NCBI GenBank assembly: GCA_964409675.1 | Contig: CAYPEF010000004.1 | Location: 1-46,001 of the forward strand | Source of the DNA: CAYMDD01 sp964409675 | Lineage (GTDB): Bacteria; Pseudomonadota; Alphaproteobacteria; Rickettsiales; SXRF01 | DNA: 46,001 nt | Reading direction: 5' to 3' | Shown: positions 6,889-14,697 of the stretch, in pieces | Layout of the letters: each line of letters starts with the position of its first letter | How positions within the stretch are numbered: the first letter of the stretch is position 1 | Translations under genes and position numbers: made by a program | The notes under the pieces: generated by a model | The model's input: only the letters and a program-made list of their open reading frames with translations | The model's database searches: none | What the model was told of the DNA's origin: nothing

Positions 6889-6930
6889 AGTTTTCAAGAC
6901 TGCTGCCTTAAACCACTCGGCCACGCTTCC
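6889..6930 (-). pseudogene. Truncated 5' half of a second tRNA-Ser
   Basis: The minus strand reads GGAAGCGTGGCCGAGTGG from 6930, then TTTAAGGCAGCAGTCTTGAAAACT, after which tRNA similarity stops just past the anticodon loop. It shares the D-arm and anticodon loop with the complete gene 14 bases away but has a different acceptor strand (GGAAGCG) and no variable arm, T-arm or 3' acceptor. It looks like the remnant of the original host tRNA-Ser cut at the anticodon by an insertion, or a decayed tandem copy. Confidence 0.75.
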
Positions 6931-7091
6931 TGATGGGTGGTGCTGCCTGCTTGGCAGAAGGATTAATTTTTCACAGAATGCGCTGCGTTGCAAGCGGTTA
7001 GCGGGGGCGGGGAGGTTCGCATGGCGGATTTATTGCATTTGGGGCAGACAATGCCTATTTTGCATCTATCCATTCCATCAGCGAGGCATGT

Positions 7092-7562
7092 ATGAAAATC
7101 GACATCGGAATCCCGGAAAAAAGCCGCCGGCAGATCGCGCAAGGGCTAAGCCGTGTGCTGGCGGACACTTATACGCTGTATCTCAAAACCCATAATTTCC
7201 ACTGGAACGTCACCGGACCGATGTTCCGCACGCTGCACCTGATGTTCGAGGAGCAGTATAACGAGCTGGCGCTGGCGGTGGATCTGATTGCCGAGCGCAT
7301 CCGCGCGCTGGGTTTTCCGGCCCCCGCAACCTATAGCGAATTTTCCAAGCTCAGCTCCATCTCCGAGCCGAAGGGCGTGCCGGCGGCGGCGGAGATGATC
7401 AGGCAGCTGGTGGAAGGCCAGGAAGCGGTGATCCGCACGGCCCGCGCCATGTTCGAGCTGGTGGACGAGGCGCATGACGAACCCACCGCCGACCTGCTTA
7501 CCCAGCGCATGCAGGTGCATGAGAAAACCGCCTGGATGCTGCGCTCGCTGCTGGAAGGCTAG
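7092..7562 (+). CDS. dps: Dps-family ferritin-like DNA-protection protein
   Basis: 156 residues, typical Dps length. The ferroxidase/DNA-protection signature is present: KTHNFHWNVTGPMF (about 33-46) followed by LHLMFEEQYNEL, with the His and acidic residues that form the inter-subunit iron site. Dps dodecamers oxidise iron with peroxide and store it, and many bind DNA. The start has GAGG 5 bases upstream. The stop codon TAG overlaps the convergent yejF stop on the palindrome CTAG. First chromosomal gene outside the element. Confidence 0.93.
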   Translation: MKIDIGIPEKSRRQIAQGLSRVLADTYTLYLKTHNFHWNVTGPMFRTLHLMFEEQYNELALAVDLIAERIRALGFPAPATYSEFSKLSSISEPKGVPAAAEMIRQLVEGQEAVIRTARAMFELVDEAHDEPTADLLTQRMQVHEKTAWMLRSLLEG

Positions 7563-9148
7563 TGCGCTTCCAGATAGGCGGCTTTTAGCAGTTGCTGCGT
7601 GTATTCCTCGCGGGGCTGCGCAAATAGCGCCTCCGTTTCCGCCTGCTCCACGATCTGTCCTTTACGCATCACGATGATGCGGTGCGCCACCGCGCGCACT
7701 ACGCGCAAATCATGGCTGATAAAGGCGTAAGCCATGCCGGTATCGCGCTGGAAAGCTTTTAACAGCTCCACGATCTGCGCCTGGATGGTGAGGTCCAGCG
7801 CCGAGGTCGGCTCATCGAGAATCACAAAACGGGGCTTCAGCACCATGGCGCGGGCAATGCTGATGCGCTGACGCTGGCCACCGCTGAATTCATGCGGGTA
7901 GCGCTCGCGCATTTCGGGACTGAGCGACACCTGCGTCAGCACTTCGCTCACGCGCGCGATGCGCTCCGCTTCGCTTAAGCCCGGCTCATGCACGCGCAAC
8001 CCCTCCTCGATCAACGCCTGCACGCTCATGCGAGGATTGAGGCTGCTATAGGGGTCCTGGAACACCAGTTGCATGCGGTTGCGCAAAGGCCGTGCGTCCT
8101 TCAGTCCCATCCCGTCGATGGGCTGCCCGAGGAAGACGATGCGCCCCGTGGCCGGCAGCAGCCGCAACAGCGCCAGCGCCAGCGTGGTTTTGCCAGAGCC
8201 GGATTCACCGACGATGCCGAGCGTCTCGCCGGCGCGGATGCGCACATCCGCTTCCTTCACTGCCGCCACCTCGCCGATTTTGCGGCGCAGCACGCCGCGG
8301 CGGATCGGGAAGGATACCGAAAGCCGCTCGCATTCCATCACCGTCTCCGCCTGCGCCTGCACGGGGAGCGGTTTGCCTTTCGGCTCCGATGCGAGCAGCA
8401 TGCGGGTATAGTCATGTTGCGGTGCAGCAAAGACATCCGCCACCTTTCCCTGTTCCACGATTTCACCGTGGCGCATCACCGCCACGCGGTCAGCCATGCG
8501 GCGCACCAGTGTCAGATCATGGGTGATGAAGAGCATCGCCATTTTCCGCTCCTGTTGCAGCCGCTTCAGCAATGCGAGGATTTTTGCCTGAACAGTCACA
8601 TCCACTGCCGTGGTCGGCTCGTCGGCAATCAGCAGGGAGGGGTTATTGGCAATCGCCATGGCAATCAGCACGCGCTGGCGCTCGCCGCCGGAAAGCTGGT
8701 GCGGGAAGGCATCCAGCCGGTCGGTAAAATGCGCCAGCCCCACCTGCTCCAGCAGCTCGGCAACGCGCGCTTTAAGCGCAGCGCGCGAGATGTCGGGCGC
8801 GGCATGGATTTCCAGCGCTTCGCTAAGCTGGCGGCCCAGCGTGTGTAGCGGGTTGAGCGCCGTCATCGGCTCCTGGAACACCATGCCGATGCGATTGCCG
8901 CGCAGCTTTCGCAGCACCGCTTCCGGCGCACCCGCCAGCTCATTGCCTTCAAACCGGATACTGCCCTGCATCCGCGCCGACTCCGGCAGCAATTGCAGCA
9001 CGGAAAGCGCCGTTAGCGATTTCCCCGAGCCGGATTCCCCGACCAGCGCCAGCATCTCACCTTGCGCGATGGAAAGGGAAACATCCCTGACCGCAGGCAC
9101 CCCCTGCCCGAACCCGATAGTGATATGTTCCATGCGCAATAGCGTCAT
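7559..9148 (-). CDS. yejF: YejF-type peptide ABC transporter, two fused ATPase domains
   Basis: 529 residues made of two nucleotide-binding domains. Domain 1: Walker A GESGSGKS at 37-44, signature LSGGE at 152-156, Walker B LLIADEP. Domain 2: Walker A GESGSGKT at 314-321, signature FSGGQ, Walker B FVILDEP. Each has the oligopeptide-type C-terminal extension. It energises import of peptides (YejABEF exports nothing; in enterobacteria it takes up peptides such as microcin C) with the YejB and YejE permeases encoded upstream in the same operon. No periplasmic binding protein gene (yejA) is found in the window. Confidence 0.93.
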   Translation of the reverse strand: MTLLRMEHITIGFGQGVPAVRDVSLSIAQGEMLALVGESGSGKSLTALSVLQLLPESARMQGSIRFEGNELAGAPEAVLRKLRGNRIGMVFQEPMTALNPLHTLGRQLSEALEIHAAPDISRAALKARVAELLEQVGLAHFTDRLDAFPHQLSGGERQRVLIAMAIANNPSLLIADEPTTAVDVTVQAKILALLKRLQQERKMAMLFITHDLTLVRRMADRVAVMRHGEIVEQGKVADVFAAPQHDYTRMLLASEPKGKPLPVQAQAETVMECERLSVSFPIRRGVLRRKIGEVAAVKEADVRIRAGETLGIVGESGSGKTTLALALLRLLPATGRIVFLGQPIDGMGLKDARPLRNRMQLVFQDPYSSLNPRMSVQALIEEGLRVHEPGLSEAERIARVSEVLTQVSLSPEMRERYPHEFSGGQRQRISIARAMVLKPRFVILDEPTSALDLTIQAQIVELLKAFQRDTGMAYAFISHDLRVVRAVAHRIIVMRKGQIVEQAETEALFAQPREEYTQQLLKAAYLEAH

Positions 9149-9167
9149 ATGGTGGTATACCCCTGTG

Positions 9168-9524
9168 TTACCAGAAAAAACATAATTTGATCGCCCCCAG
9201 CGTAATTACCGTCAGCGATATGCCGATAATCACTTCGGGAGGTGCGTACATTTTCACCGTTACCAGCATTGCCCCGATAATCAGCGTTATCCCTGCGGTG
9301 ATCACGTTGGACATACCCTTCATCGTAATCAGGCTCATCAGCAACAGGCCTATCGCAAGCACCATCAGCGCTTCGGGCGGAAGGTAGATTTTGGCAAAGT
9401 AAATGCCGTAGGCCAGCACCGGCACCACGATCATCAGCATCAGATCGACAATGCCGAACTGGTACAGAATAGCCATAACCACCAGTAAAAGCGCCAAGGT
9501 GATAATGCCGCCGGAGGAAAGCAT
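9168..9524 (-). CDS. Small multi-span membrane protein within the yej operon
   Basis: 118 residues, almost wholly hydrophobic, with about four membrane segments (near 7-24, 27-44, 50-67 and 72-110) separated by short KIYLPPE and KMYAPPE loops. These loops are repeated and suggest an internal duplication. A GAGGG lies before the ATG. It begins just downstream of yejE and ends 19 bases before yejF. Long frames exist on the overlapping frame too, but hydrophobic periodicity and position favour this one. No family recognised. Confidence 0.6.
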   Translation of the reverse strand: MLSSGGIITLALLLVVMAILYQFGIVDLMLMIVVPVLAYGIYFAKIYLPPEALMVLAIGLLLMSLITMKGMSNVITAGITLIIGAMLVTVKMYAPPEVIIGISLTVITLGAIKLCFFW

Positions 9525-9530
9525 GTGCCC

Positions 9531-10556
9531 TCACGTCAGGCTCTTGCGCGGATCGAACGCATCGCGCGCGGCTTCGGAGATGAAAATAATCAGCACCAGC
9601 ATGCCCGCGATCACCGAGAAGCTTGCAATGCCAAGCCACGGCGCCTGCGGGTTGTTCTTGCCCTGCAATAAAAGCTCCCCCAGCGACGCCGAGCCGGGCG
9701 GCAGGCCGAAGCCGAGGAAATCCAGCGTGGTCAGCGCGGTGACGCCGCCAGAGAGCATAAACGGCAGCATGGTCATCGCCGCCACCAGTGCGTTCGGCAG
9801 CACATGGCGGAGCATAATGCGCATTTCCCCTACCCCAAGCGCGCGGGCGGCGCGGACATAATCGAAATTGCGCGCGCGCAGGAACTCGGCGCGCACCACG
9901 CTTGTCAGCGACATCCAGGTGAACAGCAGCAGAATCCCAAGCAGCCACCAGAAATCCGGCTTTACGAGACTCGCTAAAATGATCAGCAGAAACAATTCCG
10001 GCAGGCCGGACCAGATTTCAATAAATCGCTGCATCAGCAGATCCGTCCAGCCGCCCAGATACCCCTGCACCGCCCCGGCCAGAATGCCGATCACCGCGCT
10101 GATGGAGGTCAGCGCTAAAGCGAACAGCACCGAGATGCGGAAACCGTAGATCATGCGCGCCAGCACGTCGCGCCCCTGGTCGTCAGTGCCGAGCCAGTTC
10201 TCGCGCGTCGGGCGGGAGGGGTTGGCGGTCGGCGTATCGTAATTGATGGTGGAATAGCTGTAGGGAATCAGCGGCATCAGCATCCAGCCATGCTCATGGA
10301 TGCGCGCGCGGAAGATAGGATCGCGGAACTCGGCCTCCGTCTCGAAATCGCCGCCGAAATCCTTTTCGGTGTAGGTGTGCAGAATGGGGAAATACCAGTT
10401 CCCCTGATATTGCATCACCAGCGGCTTATCGTTGGCGATGAATTCGGCAAAAAGGCTGGCGATAAAGAGGAACAGGAATATCCATAGCGCATAAAACCCG
10501 CGCCTGTTGGCGCGGAACAGGGCAAGGCGGCGGCGGGCAAGCGGAGATAACCTCAT
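9531..10556 (-). CDS. yejE: YejE-type peptide ABC transporter permease
   Basis: 341 residues. The N-terminal membrane helix is followed by a long periplasmic insertion typical of YejE (YQGNWYFPILHTYTEKDFGG and PTRENWLGTDDQGRD), then the five-helix permease core. The EAA loop contacting the ATPase is visible as DYVRAARALGVGEMRIMLRHVLPNA. It pairs with YejB in the inner membrane and is driven by YejF. Its ATG overlaps the DUF559 gene stop (ATGA), so the DUF559 insertion kept translational coupling. Confidence 0.93.
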   Translation of the reverse strand: MRLSPLARRRLALFRANRRGFYALWIFLFLFIASLFAEFIANDKPLVMQYQGNWYFPILHTYTEKDFGGDFETEAEFRDPIFRARIHEHGWMLMPLIPYSYSTINYDTPTANPSRPTRENWLGTDDQGRDVLARMIYGFRISVLFALALTSISAVIGILAGAVQGYLGGWTDLLMQRFIEIWSGLPELFLLIILASLVKPDFWWLLGILLLFTWMSLTSVVRAEFLRARNFDYVRAARALGVGEMRIMLRHVLPNALVAAMTMLPFMLSGGVTALTTLDFLGFGLPPGSASLGELLLQGKNNPQAPWLGIASFSVIAGMLVLIIFISEAARDAFDPRKSLT

Positions 10557-11023
10557 GCACTTCTTCCCCTCTCCCTTCCAGGGAGAGGGCCAGGGTGAGG
10601 GTCTCGCGCAGCGGACTCACATTTTAAATACTCCATAATCACCTGCAACACCCCGACCGGTTTTTCCATCATCTCATTATTCCAGAACCGCAGGATATGA
10701 AATCCCTGCTGTTTAAACCAATTATCTCGAATGCTATCATATTTTAATTGCAATAAATGCTGGCCTCCATCGAGTTCGATAATCAGTTTTTCCTGAACAC
10801 AGATAAAATCGACAATATAATTTCCCAGCGGATATTGCCTTCTGAATTTATATCCTTCAAATCGGCTGCTGCGCAAATAATACCAAAGCCGCTTTTCTGT
10901 TTCAGTCATATCGCGACGCAAACGGCGTGCTTTACCAACTAATTTAAGATTGCGCGGGTGGAGAGAACCCTCACCCCGACCCTCTCCCTGGAAGGGAGAG
11001 GGGGAGGCCGCGACATTAGTCAT
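10553..11023 (-). CDS. DUF559 (Vsr-like endonuclease fold) protein within a repeat-bounded cassette
   Basis: 156 residues from the ATG at 11023 (GAGGG about 8 bases upstream, overlapping the hydrolase stop). The core from about residue 25 to 130 is a DUF559 domain: RRDMTETEKRLWYYLR, FRRQYPLGNYIVDFIC, IIELDGGQH and ILRFWNNE, matching the restriction-endonuclease-like fold with E/D-x-D and QH active-site positions. The first and last about 15 residues (SPSPFQGEGRGEG and HPGPLPGRERG) are translations of hairpin repeats at each end, not part of the domain. Function unknown; a nuclease role is inferred from the fold only. It interrupts the hydrolase-yejE gene order. Confidence 0.85.
   Translation of the reverse strand: MTNVAASPSPFQGEGRGEGSLHPRNLKLVGKARRLRRDMTETEKRLWYYLRSSRFEGYKFRRQYPLGNYIVDFICVQEKLIIELDGGQHLLQLKYDSIRDNWFKQQGFHILRFWNNEMMEKPVGVLQVIMEYLKCESAARDPHPGPLPGRERGRSA
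10567..10605 (+). repeat. Left inverted copy of the GAGGG hairpin repeat
   Basis: A 10-bp stem CCCTCTCCCT/AGGGAGAGGG with loop TCC (10567-10589), then the tail CCAGGGTGAGGGTCTC pointing into the DUF559 gene. It is an inverted partner of the copy at 10964-11002 and is translated as the C-terminal tail of the DUF559 protein. Confidence 0.85.
10964..11002 (-). repeat. Right inverted copy of the GAGGG hairpin repeat
   Basis: Read on the minus strand, the 23-base hairpin (11002-10980) is identical to the left copy, and the tail TCGGGGTGAGGGTTCTC differs at few positions. Hairpins are outermost and tails point inwards, as terminal inverted repeats would. It encodes the N-terminal GEGRGEG tail of the DUF559 protein. 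Confidence 0.85.
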
Positions 11024-11915
11024 ATTTATATCCCTCAAACCATCCCAGCATCCGCTTCTGCACGTCGCCCCAATGGCGTGTCAGCGCATGGTTGCCGCCG
11101 GGGTAGATGACCAGCTCATGCGGATTGCCCGCCTCGCGCAGGCCTTCGGCTAGGCGCATAGAGTCGGATACATCCACCTTATCGTCCGCATCGCCGTGCA
11201 GCAGCAGCAGCGGCACAGTCAGCGCCTCCGGCCAGCATACCGCCGAGCGCGCGCGAAAGGCTTCTTCATACGCCCCGCCCTCCCCCGCGATCAACTGGCG
11301 GTACACGCCCGGTCCCATCTCCGGTCTGCGCTCCACGCTGTCGAACAAATCCGCCACCCCGGCAATAGAAACGGCGGCATTCAGCTGTGCACCCTCCCGA
11401 ATGGAACGATACGTCATCATCCCTCCGCGCGAATGGCCAACCATGAAGGCGTTTTTCCCGTCCCAACCCGAATGCAGGCGCGCGAGCTCCAGCAGGTTCA
11501 GCACATCATTCACGTCCGCGCCGCCGAATTCCTCCCGCCCCTCGCCCCCGGCATTGCCGCGGTAATTGGAGGCAAACACCAGGTAACCTGCCCGCGCCAG
11601 CGGCACCAGCATCTGCATTACCGTATAGAGCGTGAGCCTGCCATATTCCCGGTTTCCGCCGCGATTATAGATGACAATCGGGTACATTTTCCGGCCCACC
11701 TCCGCCGGCAGCGCCATCAGCCCGGTCACGCACAGGCCGTCGCTTGCGTAAGCCATCTCGCTTACTACCACATCCGGCGTTGCCTGATAGAGTGCCTGCA
11801 TGCGTGCATACGCCAGCTCCGGCACCGCGCCAGGCGGCAATGCGCCGGAAACATCCAAGGCAGCAAAGTCCTCTGGGATAAAAGATTTCTGCTCCAACAG
11901 GCGAAAACCGCTCAC
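11016..11915 (-). CDS. Alpha/beta hydrolase, prolyl-oligopeptidase (S9)-like
   Basis: 299 residues. The alpha/beta hydrolase fold shows the nucleophile elbow GHSRGG, an oxyanion region YNRGGNREYG, a catalytic aspartate in LLLHGDADDKVD and a histidine in PGGNHAL. This pattern is that of S9-type peptidases and acyl hydrolases. There is no signal peptide, so it is cytoplasmic. The GTG start at 11915 overlaps the yejB stop (GTGA) and has a strong GGAGG site. Position between the permease genes suggests that it hydrolyses an imported peptide or peptide-like compound; that is inference. Confidence 0.85.
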   Translation of the reverse strand: MSGFRLLEQKSFIPEDFAALDVSGALPPGAVPELAYARMQALYQATPDVVVSEMAYASDGLCVTGLMALPAEVGRKMYPIVIYNRGGNREYGRLTLYTVMQMLVPLARAGYLVFASNYRGNAGGEGREEFGGADVNDVLNLLELARLHSGWDGKNAFMVGHSRGGMMTYRSIREGAQLNAAVSIAGVADLFDSVERRPEMGPGVYRQLIAGEGGAYEEAFRARSAVCWPEALTVPLLLLHGDADDKVDVSDSMRLAEGLREAGNPHELVIYPGGNHALTRHWGDVQKRMLGWFEGYKYD

Positions 11916-13012
11916 GCCCCCCTCCGCTCGAAATCAATGCGCGGATCCACCAGCGAATAGGTGATATCCCCCAGCAGCCCCAGCAACAACCCAAGCAGGG
12001 TGAAAATATACAGCGTGCCGAACACCACCGGGTAGTCGCGCCCCACCACCGCCTCATACCCCAGCAGCCCCAGCCCATTGAGCGAGAAAATGATCTCGAT
12101 CAACAGTGCCGAGGTAAAGAAGATGCGCAGTAATGCCGAGGGAAATCCGGCGATCACGATCAGCATGGCGTTGCGAAACACATGCCCGTACAGCACGCGC
12201 CGTTCGCTTAAGCCCTTAGCCCGCGCGGTGGTGACGTAGAGCTTATGAATTTCATCCAGAAAGCAGTTCTTGGTCAGCATGGTGAGGCTCGCGAACCCGC
12301 CCACCACCATCGCAGTAACCGGTAAGGCGATATGCCAGAAATAATCGGTAATCTTGTGCGGCCAGTTGAAGCTCTCCCATTCATCCGAAGTGAGTCCTTT
12401 CAGCGGAAACCAGGTGAAATAATTCCCGCCCGCGAACAGCACAATCAGCAAAATGGCGAACAGGAAACTCGGAATCGCATAACCGATGATAATCAGCGTG
12501 CTGCTCCACACATCGAAGGGAGTGCCGTCCTTCACCGCCTTGCGAATGCCAAGCGGAATGGAGACGAGATAGATAATCAGCGTCGTCCATAAGCCCAGCG
12601 ACATGGTGACCGGCAGCGTCTGCCCGATCAGGCCGATCACGCTGGCATTGCGGTAGAAACTGTCGCCGAAATCGAAGCGCAGGTAATTGCCGATCATGCC
12701 GAAAAACCGCTCCATCGGCGGCTTGTCGAACCCGTACATTTTCTCGATGCGGGCCACCAGCTCCGGGTCCAGCCCGCGCGCGCCGCGGTAGATGCTCTCG
12801 GCAGTCGCCATTTGCGCCCCACCGCCTGCCGCAAAATCCGATCCCCCGCCGCCGATGCGGGCGGTGGAATCCATGTTGAGATGGGTAAGAGACGCCACCA
12901 TCTTCTCCACCGGCCCACCGGGTGCCGCCTGCACGATAAAAAAATTCAGCGCCATGATGCCAAACAGCGTCGGGATCATCAAAAGCAGGCGACGGATGAT
13001 ATAGGCGGTCAT
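11912..13012 (-). CDS. yejB: YejB-type peptide ABC transporter permease
   Basis: 366 residues, starting with the typical N-terminal helix YIIRRLLLMIPTLFGI. A long periplasmic insertion with a Gly-rich stretch (near 50-70) follows, then the permease core. The EAA loop reads YVTTARAKGLSERRVLYGHV, and the C-terminal VGRDYPVVFGTLYIFTLLG is conserved in the family. First gene of the six-gene operon yejB-hydrolase-DUF559-yejE-membrane protein-yejF. Upstream 13013-13219 holds a large palindrome; no clear promoter was identified. Confidence 0.93.
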   Translation of the reverse strand: MTAYIIRRLLLMIPTLFGIMALNFFIVQAAPGGPVEKMVASLTHLNMDSTARIGGGGSDFAAGGGAQMATAESIYRGARGLDPELVARIEKMYGFDKPPMERFFGMIGNYLRFDFGDSFYRNASVIGLIGQTLPVTMSLGLWTTLIIYLVSIPLGIRKAVKDGTPFDVWSSTLIIIGYAIPSFLFAILLIVLFAGGNYFTWFPLKGLTSDEWESFNWPHKITDYFWHIALPVTAMVVGGFASLTMLTKNCFLDEIHKLYVTTARAKGLSERRVLYGHVFRNAMLIVIAGFPSALLRIFFTSALLIEIIFSLNGLGLLGYEAVVGRDYPVVFGTLYIFTLLGLLLGLLGDITYSLVDPRIDFERRGA

Positions 13013-13106
13013 ACAAAAACCCTGTGATACGAGAAGGTGAGACTATCCCGGTTTCAATAAAAATCAATCCCATGAAAGCATTCGGAATTAGCTTCTTTAT
13101 TTCTTC

Positions 13107-13203
13107 GTCATTCCCCGAATCGCGTAGCGATTATAGGGGAATCCATGCCACACCCTTCACTGGATTCCCCTATAATTTCACTTCGTGAAATTCGGGGAAT
13201 GAC
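13107..13203. repeat. 97-base cruciform-type palindrome (GTCATTCCCC family)
   Basis: The outer arms GTCATTCCCCGAAT (13107-13120) and ATTCGGGGAATGAC (13190-13203) are perfect inverted copies. Inner arms ATTATAGGGGAATCCA and TGGATTCCCCTATAAT also pair, and each side carries its own mini-hairpin (CGC-GTA-GCG; TTCAC-TTC-GTGAA). It lies between the kinase gene end and yejB and may act as a terminator. Related units at 26036-26128 and shorter hairpins elsewhere mark it as a dispersed repeat. Confidence 0.85.
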
Positions 13204-13219
13204 AAGTTAATCAAACCAC

Positions 13220-14638
13220 TTAGGCATCCCCCAGCGCGGCAAAGGCAATATTCACCCGTAACCCCGGCCCATTATCCTCCAGCTGGATATGCGCATTATG
13301 AATCCGCGCCACCGCCGCCACCAGGCTTAATCCCAGCCCATTACCCTTGGTATTGCGGCTGAATTCCATGCGGAAGAATTTCTCAAACACTTTCTCCCTA
13401 AATTCCAGCGGGATGCCGGGACCGGTATCGGTGATAATCACCCGCACTGTCTCCTCCTCGCGCTTCGCCAGCACGCGGATTTCGCCGCCTTCTGGTGTAA
13501 ATTTCACCGCATTGTCCAGAAGATTGGCGAAGGCTTGCGTAAGCAGATGCTTCTCGCCTTCGATGCGCAGCTCCTGCTGCACTTCGGTGACCAGCGCGAT
13601 ATGCTTCTCCGCCATCATCGGTTCATAAAATTCTACCAGATTGGCCAGCAGCGCCGTTAAATCGCATGGGGCGAAATCGCGGAAATCAGTATTGGCCTCC
13701 AGCTCGGAGATTTTCAAAATGGAATTAAAGGTGGCAATCAGCTCGCCCATCTCGCGCACGTTATTCTCCAGCAGCCTCCTCACCGCGCTGTTCTCGCGCA
13801 CGCCGCGCAAGCCCGCCTCGGTACGGCTCACAATGCGGTTTAAGGGGCTGCGCAGATCATGCGCGATATTATTGGCAAAATCCTTGAGCGATTTCAGCAG
13901 CGTCTCGATTTTATCAAGCATCTCGTTCAAATTGGCGGACAGCTCATCAAACTCATCGCCGCCGCGCGTATAGGGAATGCGCGCGCCCAGGTTGCCATGC
14001 ATGATGGTGTGCGCCGAGCGGTTGATGATGTTAATACGCCGAATCACGCTGCGCGTAATCACCACCGCGCCGCCAAATGCCATTAAAATGGTCACGATCA
14101 GGCTCGCCCAAAACGTCTGGATAATCGTTTGCTCGATTTTCTTCTGATCCTGCAGGCTCTGCCCCACCAACAGCGAGCGCCATTTGGAGAGCGGAATGGT
14201 GATCGCTTTCACCTCAATCGGCGCCGGGTTGCTGCGCGTGCCCTCGATGGAAAACCGCACCCATTCGCCGCCCTTGTCGATGCTGCCTTCCTTCACCGCA
14301 TATTGCGGCCAGGCCTCCAGGTTTCCCGCCAACCGCTCACTCTCGCGGTTGATGAGCAGATATATCTCCGAGCCTTCCGTATCGCTGGCAATCAGCCCCG
14401 CAATGCGCTGCTCCACCCCGGCGGAGCCATTTTCGCGGTATTCATTCAGCAGATGCTGGTACTGCACGCGGATGGATTCGGCAATCTGGCTCTCCATGTA
14501 CCTGCGCGCCGAGCTGTAGGTAAAGCCAAACAACAGCACCACCGAAAACGAAAACAGCGCCACATAAATCAGCGCCAGGCGGAAGGTGAAGGTGTGCAGG
14601 AGGCGGGACAGGCGGGAGAGCATGGAATATAATACCAT
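13220..14638 (-). CDS. Membrane sensor histidine kinase
   Basis: 472 residues. Membrane helices at about 21-41 and 178-197 bracket a periplasmic sensor region of about 135 residues. A HAMP linker (about 197-250) follows, then HisKA with phosphoacceptor H260 in NNIAHDLRSP, and an ATPase domain with N-box LLDNAVKFTPEGGE, G1 DTGPGIP and G2 GNGLGLSL. It should autophosphorylate and phosphorylate the OmpR-type regulator encoded two genes upstream. The signal is not predictable. A nearby ATG at 14623 is an alternative start. Confidence 0.9.
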   Translation of the reverse strand: MVLYSMLSRLSRLLHTFTFRLALIYVALFSFSVVLLFGFTYSSARRYMESQIAESIRVQYQHLLNEYRENGSAGVEQRIAGLIASDTEGSEIYLLINRESERLAGNLEAWPQYAVKEGSIDKGGEWVRFSIEGTRSNPAPIEVKAITIPLSKWRSLLVGQSLQDQKKIEQTIIQTFWASLIVTILMAFGGAVVITRSVIRRINIINRSAHTIMHGNLGARIPYTRGGDEFDELSANLNEMLDKIETLLKSLKDFANNIAHDLRSPLNRIVSRTEAGLRGVRENSAVRRLLENNVREMGELIATFNSILKISELEANTDFRDFAPCDLTALLANLVEFYEPMMAEKHIALVTEVQQELRIEGEKHLLTQAFANLLDNAVKFTPEGGEIRVLAKREEETVRVIITDTGPGIPLEFREKVFEKFFRMEFSRNTKGNGLGLSLVAAVARIHNAHIQLEDNGPGLRVNIAFAALGDA

Positions 14639-14697
14639 GCTTCATGAGCAAGTTGTCAAAGGAAAGCGAGTTGCTGCAGCATACTTAAGTTGATGCG

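Noticed and set aside
6889..6930. Second functional tRNA-Ser
   Set aside because: Only the 5' half is present: no variable arm, T-arm or 3' acceptor strand.
9145..9948. 267-residue minus-strand ORF over yejE and the membrane protein
   Set aside because: Out of frame with yejE, Arg/Ala/His-rich composition typical of GC-rich shadow frames.
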